Source of the DNA: UBA4421 sp002704225
GTDB taxonomy: Bacteria > Pseudomonadota > Gammaproteobacteria > Pseudomonadales > Azotimanducaceae
Reading direction: 5' to 3'
Assembly: GCA_902556425.1 (NCBI GenBank)
Contig: CACDWG010000011.1
Span: forward strand, 1 to 64,000
Length of the DNA stretch: 64,000 nucleotides
The translations under genes were made by a program, and so were the position numbers. A model generated the notes under the pieces. The model was not told where the DNA came from, searched no databases, and saw only the letters and a list, made by a program, of their open reading frames with translations. Shown in pieces: positions 7,834 to 15,857 of the stretch (its first letter is position 1; each line of letters opens with the position of its first letter).

Positions 7834-8376
7834 CTAGTCGTTGGGTAAGAGCACCCAACGTTGATAGATGAACCATAAGCCGCGAATGCTGCCAAAGGCA
7901 ACGGCACCAAAGATCAGATTTGCTGCGATACCCCGAAGTAGAAACGGAATACCGGCCACGTAGCAGGCCAGCCAGCCCGCAACGGTGTTGGGATAAAAAC
8001 CCATGGCCAGCGGCGACACGTTGCTGATCAGGTAGAAAATTACGGCGCTGATAATCGCGGCGCCGCCCACGTGAAGAACTCGAACCCGCCGCAAAATCGG
8101 CTCTACCCCGGCAGCGCTGAGTAAGTGCGCGGCATAAACCAATGCCATGGCAGTGATGTGATAGGTGCCGTTAATGGCATCCACGGTCGCGACGCTCACC
8201 AATACAGGAAGTGGCAATAGATGTTTGGGCAGGTAGGCGGCTGCCAACATGCCAATGGCTCCAACAGTAGATATGCCGGCTGGATGAGGCAGTAAGTGTG
8301 AGGAGGCTCCAATCACGCATAGAACGAGGGCAATCAGCCACGGATTGGGGTCGAGAGACTCAGAGGCAATAGGCAT
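7834..8376 (-). CDS. DUF6580-like small integral membrane protein
   Basis: A 180-residue protein with about five hydrophobic helices (for example WLIALVLCVIGASSHLL, GMLAAAYLPKHLL, AAIISAVIFYLISNVSP). The pattern of short helices with SSHLLPHPAG and the FYLISNVSPLAMGFYPNTVAGW segment resembles the DUF6580 family, whose function is unknown; the fold resembles ECF-transporter S components, so a role in small-molecule uptake is possible but unproven. GAGGAAAA lies before ATG 8376. It is first in a two-gene operon with the crotonase-fold protein and divergent from the MFS gene at 8552. Confidence 0.72.
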   Translation of the reverse strand: MPIASESLDPNPWLIALVLCVIGASSHLLPHPAGISTVGAIGMLAAAYLPKHLLPLPVLVSVATVDAINGTYHITAMALVYAAHLLSAAGVEPILRRVRVLHVGGAAIISAVIFYLISNVSPLAMGFYPNTVAGWLACYVAGIPFLLRGIAANLIFGAVAFGSIRGLWFIYQRWVLLPND

Positions 8377-8551
8377 GTCAGGTTTTCCTCGTTATATCGG
8401 CAATAGCACTATAGTGCCCTGATGCCGCTCTGTCCTTGAAGCTGCTGCATTTATCCCATGAAAAGGATGATCAAAGGTCGAAACGGCAATCCCAGTCTGC
8501 GGGCACCAATGGGGTATAGTGGTTCTTTTTGGCGAGGGGCGTTCAGCGAAG

Positions 8552-9823
8552 ATGGCGAGCCGCGACATCTATTCTGTGTTGGCCGTGCCGAATTTCCGCT
8601 GGTTGTGGGTTGGCAGCCTTGGCTCGTCTTTTGCGATGAACATGCAGATCATTGCGCGCGGATGGTTTGTCTATGACCTAACCTCGTCGGCCATGGATTT
8701 GGCTTGGGTGACTTTGTCTTTCATGCTGCCATCGGTGCTGTTCTCGCTCTACGGTGGGGTATTGGCAGATCGGCTGCCAAAGCGCGGCTTGATCGTTTTC
8801 GCCCAGAGTTTGAATGCCTTGGCCACCTTGATCATGGCCTGGATTATTTTTTCTGGCACAGTCGTCTTCTGGGATTTCATTTGGTTCGGTTTTTTCAACG
8901 GCACAATTTTGGCCTTATCGATGCCAGCACGTCAGGCATTCGTGCCAGAGTTAATCCCCCAACCGCTGATCTTTACAGCGATGGCGCTGAATACCACCGG
9001 TTGGAACCTGTCTCGGATTGTCGGTCCTGCGTTGGCCGGTTTGTTGATTGCGTGGCTGGCGGGCGGCGACAAACAGTCGGCATTTGGCGTGGGGGTGGTT
9101 TACGTGGTTATTGCGGCGTTGTACCTGTCTTCCGCTCTGAGCACGTTACTGGTCGATTTGCCGGGCAAGTCCTCGCAGATCCAAAACACCGGTACTTACA
9201 ACGAAATGCGCGAGGGGTTGGCGTACGTGTTCGCTCATCCGCGTATTTTCGCCTTGCTCTTGTTGTCGATTATTCCGTTTTTGTTTGGCATGCCGCTGAA
9301 TACGCTGCTGCCTGCTTTCAATCAAGACGTCTTGGGAGGGTATGCGGACAGCTTGGGCATTTTGGTGTCGGCCATGGGCGGTGGTGCCATCCTGGGTTCT
9401 ATGATGATGGCAACCATGGGAGACATGAAACGCAAAGGGTTTTGGCTGGTGGTGAGTAGCCTATGTTGGGCGGGCGCGACCGCCGCGTTCGGTATGGGTT
9501 CCAGCGTCGCATGGGCCATTTTAGCGATTGCACTGATCGGCCTCGTAAGCGCATGGAATATGTCGCTAAACCGGGGACTGCTTCAGCATACAGTAGACGC
9601 ACACATGCGCGGGCGTATTATGAGTATCGACATGATGTTTCATGGATTGATGCCAATAGGTGTTTTTCCAATAAGCTGGGTTGCTGAAACCTATGGTGTG
9701 GGAACGGCACTGACGGTCAGCGGTATCGCCTTCGGCGGGCTGATTGTTTTGTCCTACCTGCTTTCTCCGGCAGTGAGAGGTATGGCAGCAGATGTTCCAA
9801 TTTCTTTAAAACCGGCCTCCTGA
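8552..9823 (+). CDS. MFS transporter (MFS_3 / enterobactin-exporter-like)
   Basis: A 423-residue major facilitator protein with about 12 predicted helices. Features include the FRWLWVGSLGSSFAMNMQIIARGWFVYDLT N-terminal region, GGVLADRLPKRGLI between helices 2 and 3 (the MFS D-R-x-x-R/K loop), and the RGRIMSIDMMFHGLMPIG segment near the C-terminus, all typical of the MFS_3 group, which are mostly exporters. ATG 8552 is chosen over an in-frame GTG at 8519 because GAGGGG precedes it and the homologous start (MASRDIYSVLAVPNFR) fits. The amidohydrolase gene begins 33 bases downstream on the same strand. Substrate unknown. Confidence 0.85.
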   Translation: MASRDIYSVLAVPNFRWLWVGSLGSSFAMNMQIIARGWFVYDLTSSAMDLAWVTLSFMLPSVLFSLYGGVLADRLPKRGLIVFAQSLNALATLIMAWIIFSGTVVFWDFIWFGFFNGTILALSMPARQAFVPELIPQPLIFTAMALNTTGWNLSRIVGPALAGLLIAWLAGGDKQSAFGVGVVYVVIAALYLSSALSTLLVDLPGKSSQIQNTGTYNEMREGLAYVFAHPRIFALLLLSIIPFLFGMPLNTLLPAFNQDVLGGYADSLGILVSAMGGGAILGSMMMATMGDMKRKGFWLVVSSLCWAGATAAFGMGSSVAWAILAIALIGLVSAWNMSLNRGLLQHTVDAHMRGRIMSIDMMFHGLMPIGVFPISWVAETYGVGTALTVSGIAFGGLIVLSYLLSPAVRGMAADVPISLKPAS

Positions 9824-9856
9824 TTTGGGGCTGGATAGACAGGGCAGGTAATCACT

Positions 9857-11740
9857 ATGCAATGGGATCTGATCATCCGAAACGCCAAAGTGTTTGATGG
9901 CCATGGCGGTGCTGGTCGAGTAGGCGATGTGGCGATTAAAAACGGTAAGATCGCCGCCTTGGGCGGTCGATTGCCGACCGGAGAAAGCGAGGCTGTCCAT
10001 GATGCGGACGGGCAGTGGTTGACCCCGGGTTTGCTGGACATCCACACCCACGAAGATTTAGAGGCTGAACTTGACCCCGGCTTGCCCGAGGTGCTGCGGC
10101 ACGGTACCACCAGTGTGGTTGTTGGTAATTGCAGTATTGGTTTGGCATTTGGCAATCAGCGTCAATCCACCTTGGATCCAGCCCAAGACCCGATCGTTGA
10201 CTGTTTTGCGCGGGTAGAGAATATTCCCAAGACCGTTTTGTCTAAGGCTGCTGATAAGGCCACATGGTCTAAGCCCGCTGAGTACCTCAGCCATTTGGAT
10301 GGATTGCCATTGTCTGCCAACATGGCCCCATTCCTACCCCATTCCATGCTGCGTATCGAAGTGATGGGGTTGCAAGACAGCGTCACCCGACAGCCCACAC
10401 CCGCAGAGCTTGATCGTATGGCCGGTATTCTTGATGAGGCCATGCAAGAAGGGTACTTAGGGCTGTCCACCGACGGACTGCCACTGCACTTTTTGGCCAA
10501 CGAGCCGAATTTAAGTAAACGCATCCCAACCCAATACGCGGAATTTGGCGAGTATAAGAAGCTCACCGACGTGGTGCGCAAACACGATCGGGTCTGGCAG
10601 ATGACTCCAGCAACCGATGACGGTGGTTTGACGGCACGGCTGTTTATGCTCAGCAGCGGCCGGCTTTACGGCAAGCCGCTGAAGGTGACGGCCTTGGCTG
10701 CCATCGACAGCGTGAATAACAGAAGTAATCTGGCTCGCGGGTTGCTCTTTGCCAACCTGCTGAACAGCAAGGCGTTACAGGGTGATTTCCGGCTGCAATG
10801 TTTGAGCGCCCCGTTTCGAGTGTATTCCGAGGGAGCGGTGAGTCCCTTGGCTGAGGCTGACCCGTTGCTGCGTCGGCTGATTGAAACCGAGTTAGAAGAC
10901 GTGGAACGTCGCCGGGAGATATTGTCGGACCCGGAATTTATTGAGGCGTTTCGAGCCATGTGGTCGCGAGGCAAGAGCGGTTTCAATATCGGCCATCTCC
11001 GACGCAAGCTACGCCTTGAAAAAGAATTTCTGACCCGCGACCTCAACGACATGCAGATTTATCGGTCCAGTATCGCTTCTTGGCCGGGGCAGACCATGGC
11101 GTGGATTTATCACCGCTACAACGCGTGGTGTATCAACAGTGAGAGCATCGAAGAAGCGGCCGAGGCAGCGGCCTTTGCCGCCTTGGGCAAGGATATCCGG
11201 GACGACGGGGAATTTTTCCTCGGGCTTTTGCGGCACTTTGATACCGACCTGCACTGGTGCTATGTGGCGGCGAATAAAGACCCGGGCGTCGTCAAACGCT
11301 TGTTACTGCACCCGAAGCTGCTCCCTGGCTTTAACGACAGTGGTGCCCATGTCACCAACATGGCCTTCTTCGATGGTAATCTGCGAGCGCTGCAAATTGG
11401 TCTGGATGAATCCGAAGCATGTTTCAGTCACATGCTGTCGCGGCTGACCACTGAGCCGGCGGAATTCTTTGGGCTGCCGGATGTTGGCAGCCTCAAAGTC
11501 GGCAGTCGTGCGGATATGTTGCTGCTGAACCCCGAACAATTGGCCACTTATGACGGTGAAGCCAGTGTGCAATATCAGTATCGCGATGTGTTTGATTGCC
11601 ACCAGTTGGTGAATCGATCAGATGGCGTGGTTGGCGGCGTGTATGTCGCTGGTCAACGGGTGTGGGATGGTGCCGATTTTTGCGGGGAGCATGGACGGCG
11701 TTCGTTAGGTGGGGCGCTTAGAGCCGGGTCGGGTCAGTAG
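9857..11740 (+). CDS. Amidohydrolase, N-acyl-D-amino-acid deacylase family
   Basis: A 627-residue metal-dependent amidohydrolase. The N-terminal WDLIIRNAKVFDGHG and LTPGLLDIHTHEDLE segments carry the HxH metal motif; GNCSIGLAFG contains the Cys typical of the D-aminoacylase branch (metal ligand in place of carboxylated Lys); GFNDSGAHVTNMAFFDG near 485-500 carries the catalytic Asp. Family members remove acyl groups from D-amino acids; many homologues in catabolic clusters have unknown substrates. It is longer than classical D-aminoacylases (about 480-500). GGCAGG precedes ATG 9857. It follows the MFS gene by 33 bases, and a perfect hairpin at 11744-11767 follows its stop. Confidence 0.82.
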   Translation: MQWDLIIRNAKVFDGHGGAGRVGDVAIKNGKIAALGGRLPTGESEAVHDADGQWLTPGLLDIHTHEDLEAELDPGLPEVLRHGTTSVVVGNCSIGLAFGNQRQSTLDPAQDPIVDCFARVENIPKTVLSKAADKATWSKPAEYLSHLDGLPLSANMAPFLPHSMLRIEVMGLQDSVTRQPTPAELDRMAGILDEAMQEGYLGLSTDGLPLHFLANEPNLSKRIPTQYAEFGEYKKLTDVVRKHDRVWQMTPATDDGGLTARLFMLSSGRLYGKPLKVTALAAIDSVNNRSNLARGLLFANLLNSKALQGDFRLQCLSAPFRVYSEGAVSPLAEADPLLRRLIETELEDVERRREILSDPEFIEAFRAMWSRGKSGFNIGHLRRKLRLEKEFLTRDLNDMQIYRSSIASWPGQTMAWIYHRYNAWCINSESIEEAAEAAAFAALGKDIRDDGEFFLGLLRHFDTDLHWCYVAANKDPGVVKRLLLHPKLLPGFNDSGAHVTNMAFFDGNLRALQIGLDESEACFSHMLSRLTTEPAEFFGLPDVGSLKVGSRADMLLLNPEQLATYDGEASVQYQYRDVFDCHQLVNRSDGVVGGVYVAGQRVWDGADFCGEHGRRSLGGALRAGSGQ

Positions 11741-11743
11741 CGC

Positions 11744-11767
11744 AGATGCCCGGAAGGCCGGGCATCT
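11744..11767. terminator. Perfect 10-bp hairpin between convergent genes
   Basis: AGATGCCCGG (11744-11753), loop AAGG, and CCGGGCATCT (11758-11767) form an uninterrupted GC-rich stem in the 48-base gap between the amidohydrolase (+) and the acyl-CoA dehydrogenase (-). There is no T-run on either side, so it may act as a bidirectional RNA 3'-end stabiliser or factor-assisted terminator. Confidence 0.55.
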
Positions 11768-11788
11768 GGCGGCTTAACGGATTGCGGA

Positions 11789-12949
11789 TCAGTCCTTGGG
11801 TTGCCCCAAAATCCGCTCGGCGATGATGTTGCGCTGAATGTTCGGCGTGCCGCCACCGATGACCACGTTGGGCCAGTTCAAGGCGCCCTTGGACCAACTG
11901 CCGTTATCCACAGCCTCTTCTCCACCTCGCAGCTGCAGCCCGGCTTGGCCGGATAGCTCGATGGCGAAGTCGTCCATCTCGATTTCCAGACTGGCGCGAT
12001 GCAGCTTGTTTACCGACGTTTCTGACGTCAGAGGCTCACCCTTGATCTGCTTGGTGAGATAGCGCAGGCCATTGTATTTCATGGCGGAAATTTTGATCTC
12101 AAACTTCGCCACCGTGCGTCTAACCTTGGGGTCTTCGCTCGCAGGCTTGCCTTGCCGCTTGGTGTTTTTTACCAGCGTCTTCAGGTCATCCAGTTTGGCT
12201 TGCAGCTGGGTAACCTCGCCAATACTCGAGCGTTCGTTAGCCAGAGCCGACACGGTGACTTTCCAGCCTTCGCCTTCTGCGCCCAGCCGATTTTCAACGG
12301 GCACCTGTACGTCGGTGAAGAAAATTTCCGCAAAGTGTTTGTCGCCTGCCATGTTCTGAATGGGGCGAACTTCAACGCCGGGAGCATCCATGGGCACCAA
12401 AAAGCAGGTGATGCCGTCGTGCTTGGACGTGACGTTAAAGTCGGTTCGGGTGAGCAAAATGATCCACTGGGACCACGGTGCGCCGGTGGTCCAAATTTTC
12501 TGGCCGTTGACCAGATAATGATCGCCCTGGAGCTCGGCCTTGCATTGGATAGCGGCTAAGTCGGAACCGTGGTTTGGTTCAGAGTAACCGGTGCACCAAG
12601 TGACCTTGCTGTCCAAAATATCGGGGATGAACTTTTTCTTCTGCTCTTCCGTGCCGTATTCCATGATGCCGGGACCGACCCAGGCCAGCCCCATCATTGA
12701 TGTGCCCAACGGTGGTGCCTTGGCTAGGGACATTTCCTCTTTGAGGATGGCTTGTTCGATCAGCCCGCCGTCGCTGCCGCCGAATTCTTTGGGCCAAGCA
12801 AAACCGACCCAGCCCTTGGCTCGTACTTTTTCCAGCCAGGTGCCGAGGAAGTTTTTCTCGCGCTGCTCCTTGGGCGGCAGATTTTCAGCGATGAAGCTTC
12901 GTACTTCCTGTCGAAACGACTGTTCGTCGGGTGTGTAGTCAAAGTCCAT
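11789..12949 (-). CDS. Acyl-CoA dehydrogenase (subunit 1 of a coupled pair)
   Basis: A 386-residue flavoprotein that introduces a 2,3-double bond into acyl-CoA thioesters. Signature segments are MDFDYTPDEQSFRQEVRSF, WCTGYSEPNHGSDLAAIQ (FAD/substrate loop), GQKIWTTGAPWSQW, and GGTPNIQRNIIAERILG at the C-terminus, as in FadE-type bacterial enzymes of ring and side-chain degradation. ATG 12949 is chosen because GGAGGT lies 6 bases upstream; the longer frame to 13018 has no family similarity. The ATG overlaps by one base the TAA stop of the preceding dehydrogenase, implying translational coupling and probably a mixed heterotetramer. Converges on the amidohydrolase gene. Substrate not determinable. 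Confidence 0.9.
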   Translation of the reverse strand: MDFDYTPDEQSFRQEVRSFIAENLPPKEQREKNFLGTWLEKVRAKGWVGFAWPKEFGGSDGGLIEQAILKEEMSLAKAPPLGTSMMGLAWVGPGIMEYGTEEQKKKFIPDILDSKVTWCTGYSEPNHGSDLAAIQCKAELQGDHYLVNGQKIWTTGAPWSQWIILLTRTDFNVTSKHDGITCFLVPMDAPGVEVRPIQNMAGDKHFAEIFFTDVQVPVENRLGAEGEGWKVTVSALANERSSIGEVTQLQAKLDDLKTLVKNTKRQGKPASEDPKVRRTVAKFEIKISAMKYNGLRYLTKQIKGEPLTSETSVNKLHRASLEIEMDDFAIELSGQAGLQLRGGEEAVDNGSWSKGALNWPNVVIGGGTPNIQRNIIAERILGQPKD

Positions 12950-14052
12950 TACAGACCTCCTAAAGTTGCAATTCTGTCCAGGTGGTAATCCGAGTCGCCA
13001 TACATTGGGCGAGCCCATTTTGATCGTTTGAGATAGAGCTGGGCGTCGTAGTCGGCGGTAAAACCGATTGCCCCGTGCAGTCCGACGCCATCGATACCAA
13101 TCTGCGCGAAGGCATCCGAGGCATAGCCCTTGGCCATGGAAACGGCCTTGGCCAGTTCTTCAGGACTGTCGTCTACTGTCCAGGCTGCGAAGTAGCACAG
13201 CGAGCGATAGCTTTCCAAATCCACAAACATATCCGCTAAGCGATGTTTTACGCCCTGGTATTGACCAATCGGCTTGCCGAACTGAATGCGTTCCTTGGCG
13301 TAGCCGTTGGTCATGGCGAGAATTGCGGCGCCCGCTCCCACCATTTCTGCGGTGGTGGCGACGCCGCCGCAATCCGTCAAAAAGGCTAATTGTTCTTCGC
13401 TCATGGGCAGTAAATCACTGCCGCTGATTTCAACGCCGTCAATGTCAACGCTGGCCATGGGCTTGGTGCTGTCGATGGTGGGTTGCGCGGTGACCGTGAC
13501 CTGATCCTTGCCCACGGCTGCCAGTGCGAGGCCGTCGGGGCCTTGGACTGCGAGCAGCAGATAGTCGGCGGCCAACGCGTCGTTCACAAAGGGTTTTTTG
13601 CCTTGCAGCACGAAGCCTTCGCCGTTGGCTTTGGCGCTGGCGGCGACAGCGGCAGGATTAATCCAATGGGCTTCGTCGTACAGGCCCAAGGTGACGACGG
13701 CTTCTCCAGACGCCATGGCGGGCAGCCAGCTCGCTTTTTGCGCTTCTGACGCGCAGGTCAAGATGGCTGTGCTGGCCAAGGCTTGGGAAGCGATAGGGAG
13801 CGGACATAATCCTTCGGCAGCAGCTTCTAAAACCACAATCAGGTCAATCCATTTGAGGCCCAACCCCCCGAAATTTTCAGGAATGGTGAGCCCTAGCCAG
13901 CCCAATTCAGCCGCTTGCTGCCACAGCGCCTGATCAAATGTGCTGTCGCTGTTTGATATATCTCGCACTCGACTCATGGGGCAGGCTTCTTTCATGAAAC
14001 GTTGCACCTGATCTTTCAGCAAGTTTTGTTCTTCGGTAAATCCAAAATTCAT
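12949..14052 (-). CDS. Acyl-CoA dehydrogenase (subunit 2 of a coupled pair)
   Basis: A 367-residue acyl-CoA dehydrogenase family protein, shorter and more divergent than its partner. It has MNFGFTEEQNLLKDQVQRF at the N-terminus, an ERIQFGKPIGQYQGVKHRLADM flavin-domain segment and the C-terminal GAIGFTADYDAQLYLKRSKW motif of the family. The central FAD loop seen in subunit 1 (T-G-Y-S-E-P-x-H-G-S-D) is replaced by less conserved sequence (LGLYDEAHWINPAAVAAS), as expected when one subunit of an alpha2-beta2 dehydrogenase carries the active site; such pairs are known in steroid catabolism. It ends one base into the start of subunit 1 and follows the SDR by 32 bases. Confidence 0.87.
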   Translation of the reverse strand: MNFGFTEEQNLLKDQVQRFMKEACPMSRVRDISNSDSTFDQALWQQAAELGWLGLTIPENFGGLGLKWIDLIVVLEAAAEGLCPLPIASQALASTAILTCASEAQKASWLPAMASGEAVVTLGLYDEAHWINPAAVAASAKANGEGFVLQGKKPFVNDALAADYLLLAVQGPDGLALAAVGKDQVTVTAQPTIDSTKPMASVDIDGVEISGSDLLPMSEEQLAFLTDCGGVATTAEMVGAGAAILAMTNGYAKERIQFGKPIGQYQGVKHRLADMFVDLESYRSLCYFAAWTVDDSPEELAKAVSMAKGYASDAFAQIGIDGVGLHGAIGFTADYDAQLYLKRSKWARPMYGDSDYHLDRIATLGGL

Positions 14053-14084
14053 AACAGTTCTCTAGATGTGATCACTCAGGTTTC

Positions 14085-14960
14085 TTAGCCGCCACGCAAC
14101 GGGTTCACCGGCGGCCATTGGTCTTTGCTTGCCAGAATTTTCTCGCCGATGTCGGCTACCGCCCACGGTTCTGCGTCGGCACTGGCTTGTGCGATGGGTG
14201 TGAGTTGCCAGCTGAGCAGAGAGACATTGTTGCCAGCCACCAGCCACTGTCGACCACTGATGTCTTTCGCTTCGTCGGTGCACAGCCAGACAACCGCCGG
14301 TGATACGGCTTCGGGTGGGAAGTTCTCTTGTATCTCTTCGGGCAGGATATCGGTGGTCAATCGAGAGGTGGCCGTAGGGGCAAGGACGTTCACCGTGATG
14401 CCGTATTTCACGCCTTCTAACCAAAGACAGCGCATAAAGCCCGCAATACCGGCCTTGGCTGCACCGTAATTGGTTTGACCAAAATTGCCCAGCAGACCGG
14501 ATGTGGAGCTGGTCATGATGATACGCCCACCGGTGCCTTGTTCGAGCATTTGGTCGAAGGCCACCTTGGTGGTGAGATAGGTTCCGCGCAGATGCACGTC
14601 CAGCACCACATCCCACATATCATCGGTCATGTTCTTAAAGGACTTGTCACGCAAAATGCCTGCGTTGGCAATCAGGATGTCGATCTTGCCGTATTGGTTG
14701 ACCGCTGCGTCGACCATGCCTTGTGCATCTTCTCGACTTGTCACGCTGCCGTAATGGGCAACGGCTTCGCCCCCGGCGGCGAGGATTTCGTCCACCACGC
14801 CGTCGGCCATCGATGTGCTTGCCCCGGTGCCGTCGCGCGCGCCGCCTAAATCGTTCACCACAACCTTGGCGCCTTCAGCAGCCAGCAGCATGGCGTGGGC
14901 GCGGCCAAGTCCGCCACCAGCGCCCGTCACCAGCGCAACTTTACCGTCTAACATTCCCAT
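14085..14960 (-). CDS. SDR, (3R)-hydroxyacyl-CoA dehydrogenase-like (HSD17B4/MFE-2 type)
   Basis: A 291-residue SDR. MLDGKVALVTGAGGGLGRAH at the N-terminus and VVVNDLGGARDGTG after the second strand are distinctive of the dehydrogenase domain of peroxisomal multifunctional enzyme type 2 and its bacterial homologues, which oxidise 3-hydroxyacyl-CoAs of branched, sterol or isoprenoid chains. The SSTSGLLGN serine and YGAAK catalytic pair are intact. ATG 14960 is chosen because GGGGAGAAATTTC precedes it; ATGs at 14975 and 14954 are alternatives. It is first in a three-gene minus-strand operon with the dehydrogenase pair, giving two successive steps of beta-oxidation; the hydratase step is not encoded beside it. 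Confidence 0.87.
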   Translation of the reverse strand: MGMLDGKVALVTGAGGGLGRAHAMLLAAEGAKVVVNDLGGARDGTGASTSMADGVVDEILAAGGEAVAHYGSVTSREDAQGMVDAAVNQYGKIDILIANAGILRDKSFKNMTDDMWDVVLDVHLRGTYLTTKVAFDQMLEQGTGGRIIMTSSTSGLLGNFGQTNYGAAKAGIAGFMRCLWLEGVKYGITVNVLAPTATSRLTTDILPEEIQENFPPEAVSPAVVWLCTDEAKDISGRQWLVAGNNVSLLSWQLTPIAQASADAEPWAVADIGEKILASKDQWPPVNPLRGG

Positions 14961-15050
14961 GAAATTTCTCCCCATATCTGTCGTTGGTTCTCAATAGAAC
15001 GGTTTTGATACTACCACCGGCATTCGTGCTGGGTCATTATCGAGGCCTTG

Positions 15051-15076
15051 CCCAGTTAACCCATGGTCAACCTGGG
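15051..15076. promoter_or_regulatory. 26-bp interrupted palindrome in a divergent promoter region (candidate operator)
   Basis: The 26 bases from CCCAG (15051) to CTGGG (15076), centred on CCATGG, match their own reverse complement at 18 of 26 positions (pattern CCCAGnTnnnCCATGGnnnAnCTGGG). It lies 24 bases before the SDR start at 15100 and about 90 bases before the divergent SDR/dehydrogenase operon. Size, symmetry and position suit a TetR- or FadR-like repressor, which is not encoded in the window. Confidence 0.45.
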
Positions 15077-15099
15077 GGCCAAATGTTGGAGGGAGAAGA

Positions 15100-15852
15100 A
15101 TGGACGATTTACTGAATTTCACTGGCAAGGTCGCCTTGGTTACCGGCGGCAGCCGGGGACTTGGCCGGGAAATGGCATTGGCGTTGGCGGCGCGAGGTGC
15201 CGACGTCGTCATCACCAGCCGTAAGGCTGATGCGTGTGAGTCAGTGGCGGCGGAAATTGAAGCGCTGGGGCGTCAAGCCATGGCTTACGGCTGTCATGTG
15301 GGTCACTGGGGTGAGATCGATGCCATGGTTGAAGCGGCTTATGAACGCTTCGGCAAGGTGGATATTCTGATCAATAATGCGGGGATGTCTCCGCTCTACG
15401 AATCTCTGTCGTCTATTTCGGAAGAGCTTTTTGACAAAGTGGTCGGGGTGAATCTGAAAGGGCCGTTTCGTTTGATGGCGACGGTTGGCGAACGCATGGC
15501 CGCCGGAGAAGGCGGCAGTATTGTGAACATCAGCAGTATTGCGTCGCTGCAGCCTTCGCCGAATTCGGAACCCTATGGTGCTGCGAAATCGGGATTGAAT
15601 GCGCTGACTCGCTCCTTTGCTTTTGCTTTCGGGCCCAAGGTACGAGTGAATGGCATCGCTGCTGGGCCTTTTTTGACCGATATTTCTAAGGCTTGGGATA
15701 TGGTCTCTTTCGAGAAGCAGGCGAAGTCGCGCCATGCGCTGCAACGTGGCGGAGAGCCCGAGGAAATTGTTGGCGCGGCGTTGTACCTAGCGGGTCCTGG
15801 GGGCAGTTTCACCACCGGCACCGTCATCCGTGTTGATGGCGGTACGCCGTAG
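15100..15852 (+). CDS. Short-chain dehydrogenase/reductase
   Basis: A 250-residue classical SDR with TGGSRGLG near residues 14-21, ILINNAGMS, NISSIASLQPS, YGAAKSGLNA and a C-terminal TGTVIRVDGGTP, the usual FabG/gluconate-5-dehydrogenase-like arrangement. A strong GGAGGGAGAAG site precedes ATG 15100. It is divergent from the HSD17B4-like SDR/acyl-CoA dehydrogenase operon across a 139-base region containing a palindrome, so joint control is likely. It converges on the GshB-like gene five bases after its stop. Substrate unknown; acyl-CoA or alcohol oxidation is the contextual guess. Confidence 0.87.
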   Translation: MDDLLNFTGKVALVTGGSRGLGREMALALAARGADVVITSRKADACESVAAEIEALGRQAMAYGCHVGHWGEIDAMVEAAYERFGKVDILINNAGMSPLYESLSSISEELFDKVVGVNLKGPFRLMATVGERMAAGEGGSIVNISSIASLQPSPNSEPYGAAKSGLNALTRSFAFAFGPKVRVNGIAAGPFLTDISKAWDMVSFEKQAKSRHALQRGGEPEEIVGAALYLAGPGGSFTTGTVIRVDGGTP

Positions 15853-15857
15853 CGGGC

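Noticed and set aside
8704..9459. 251-residue frame inside the MFS gene
   Set aside because: Alternative plus-strand frame within a 12-helix transporter; composition rich in Arg/Gly/His, no homology pattern.
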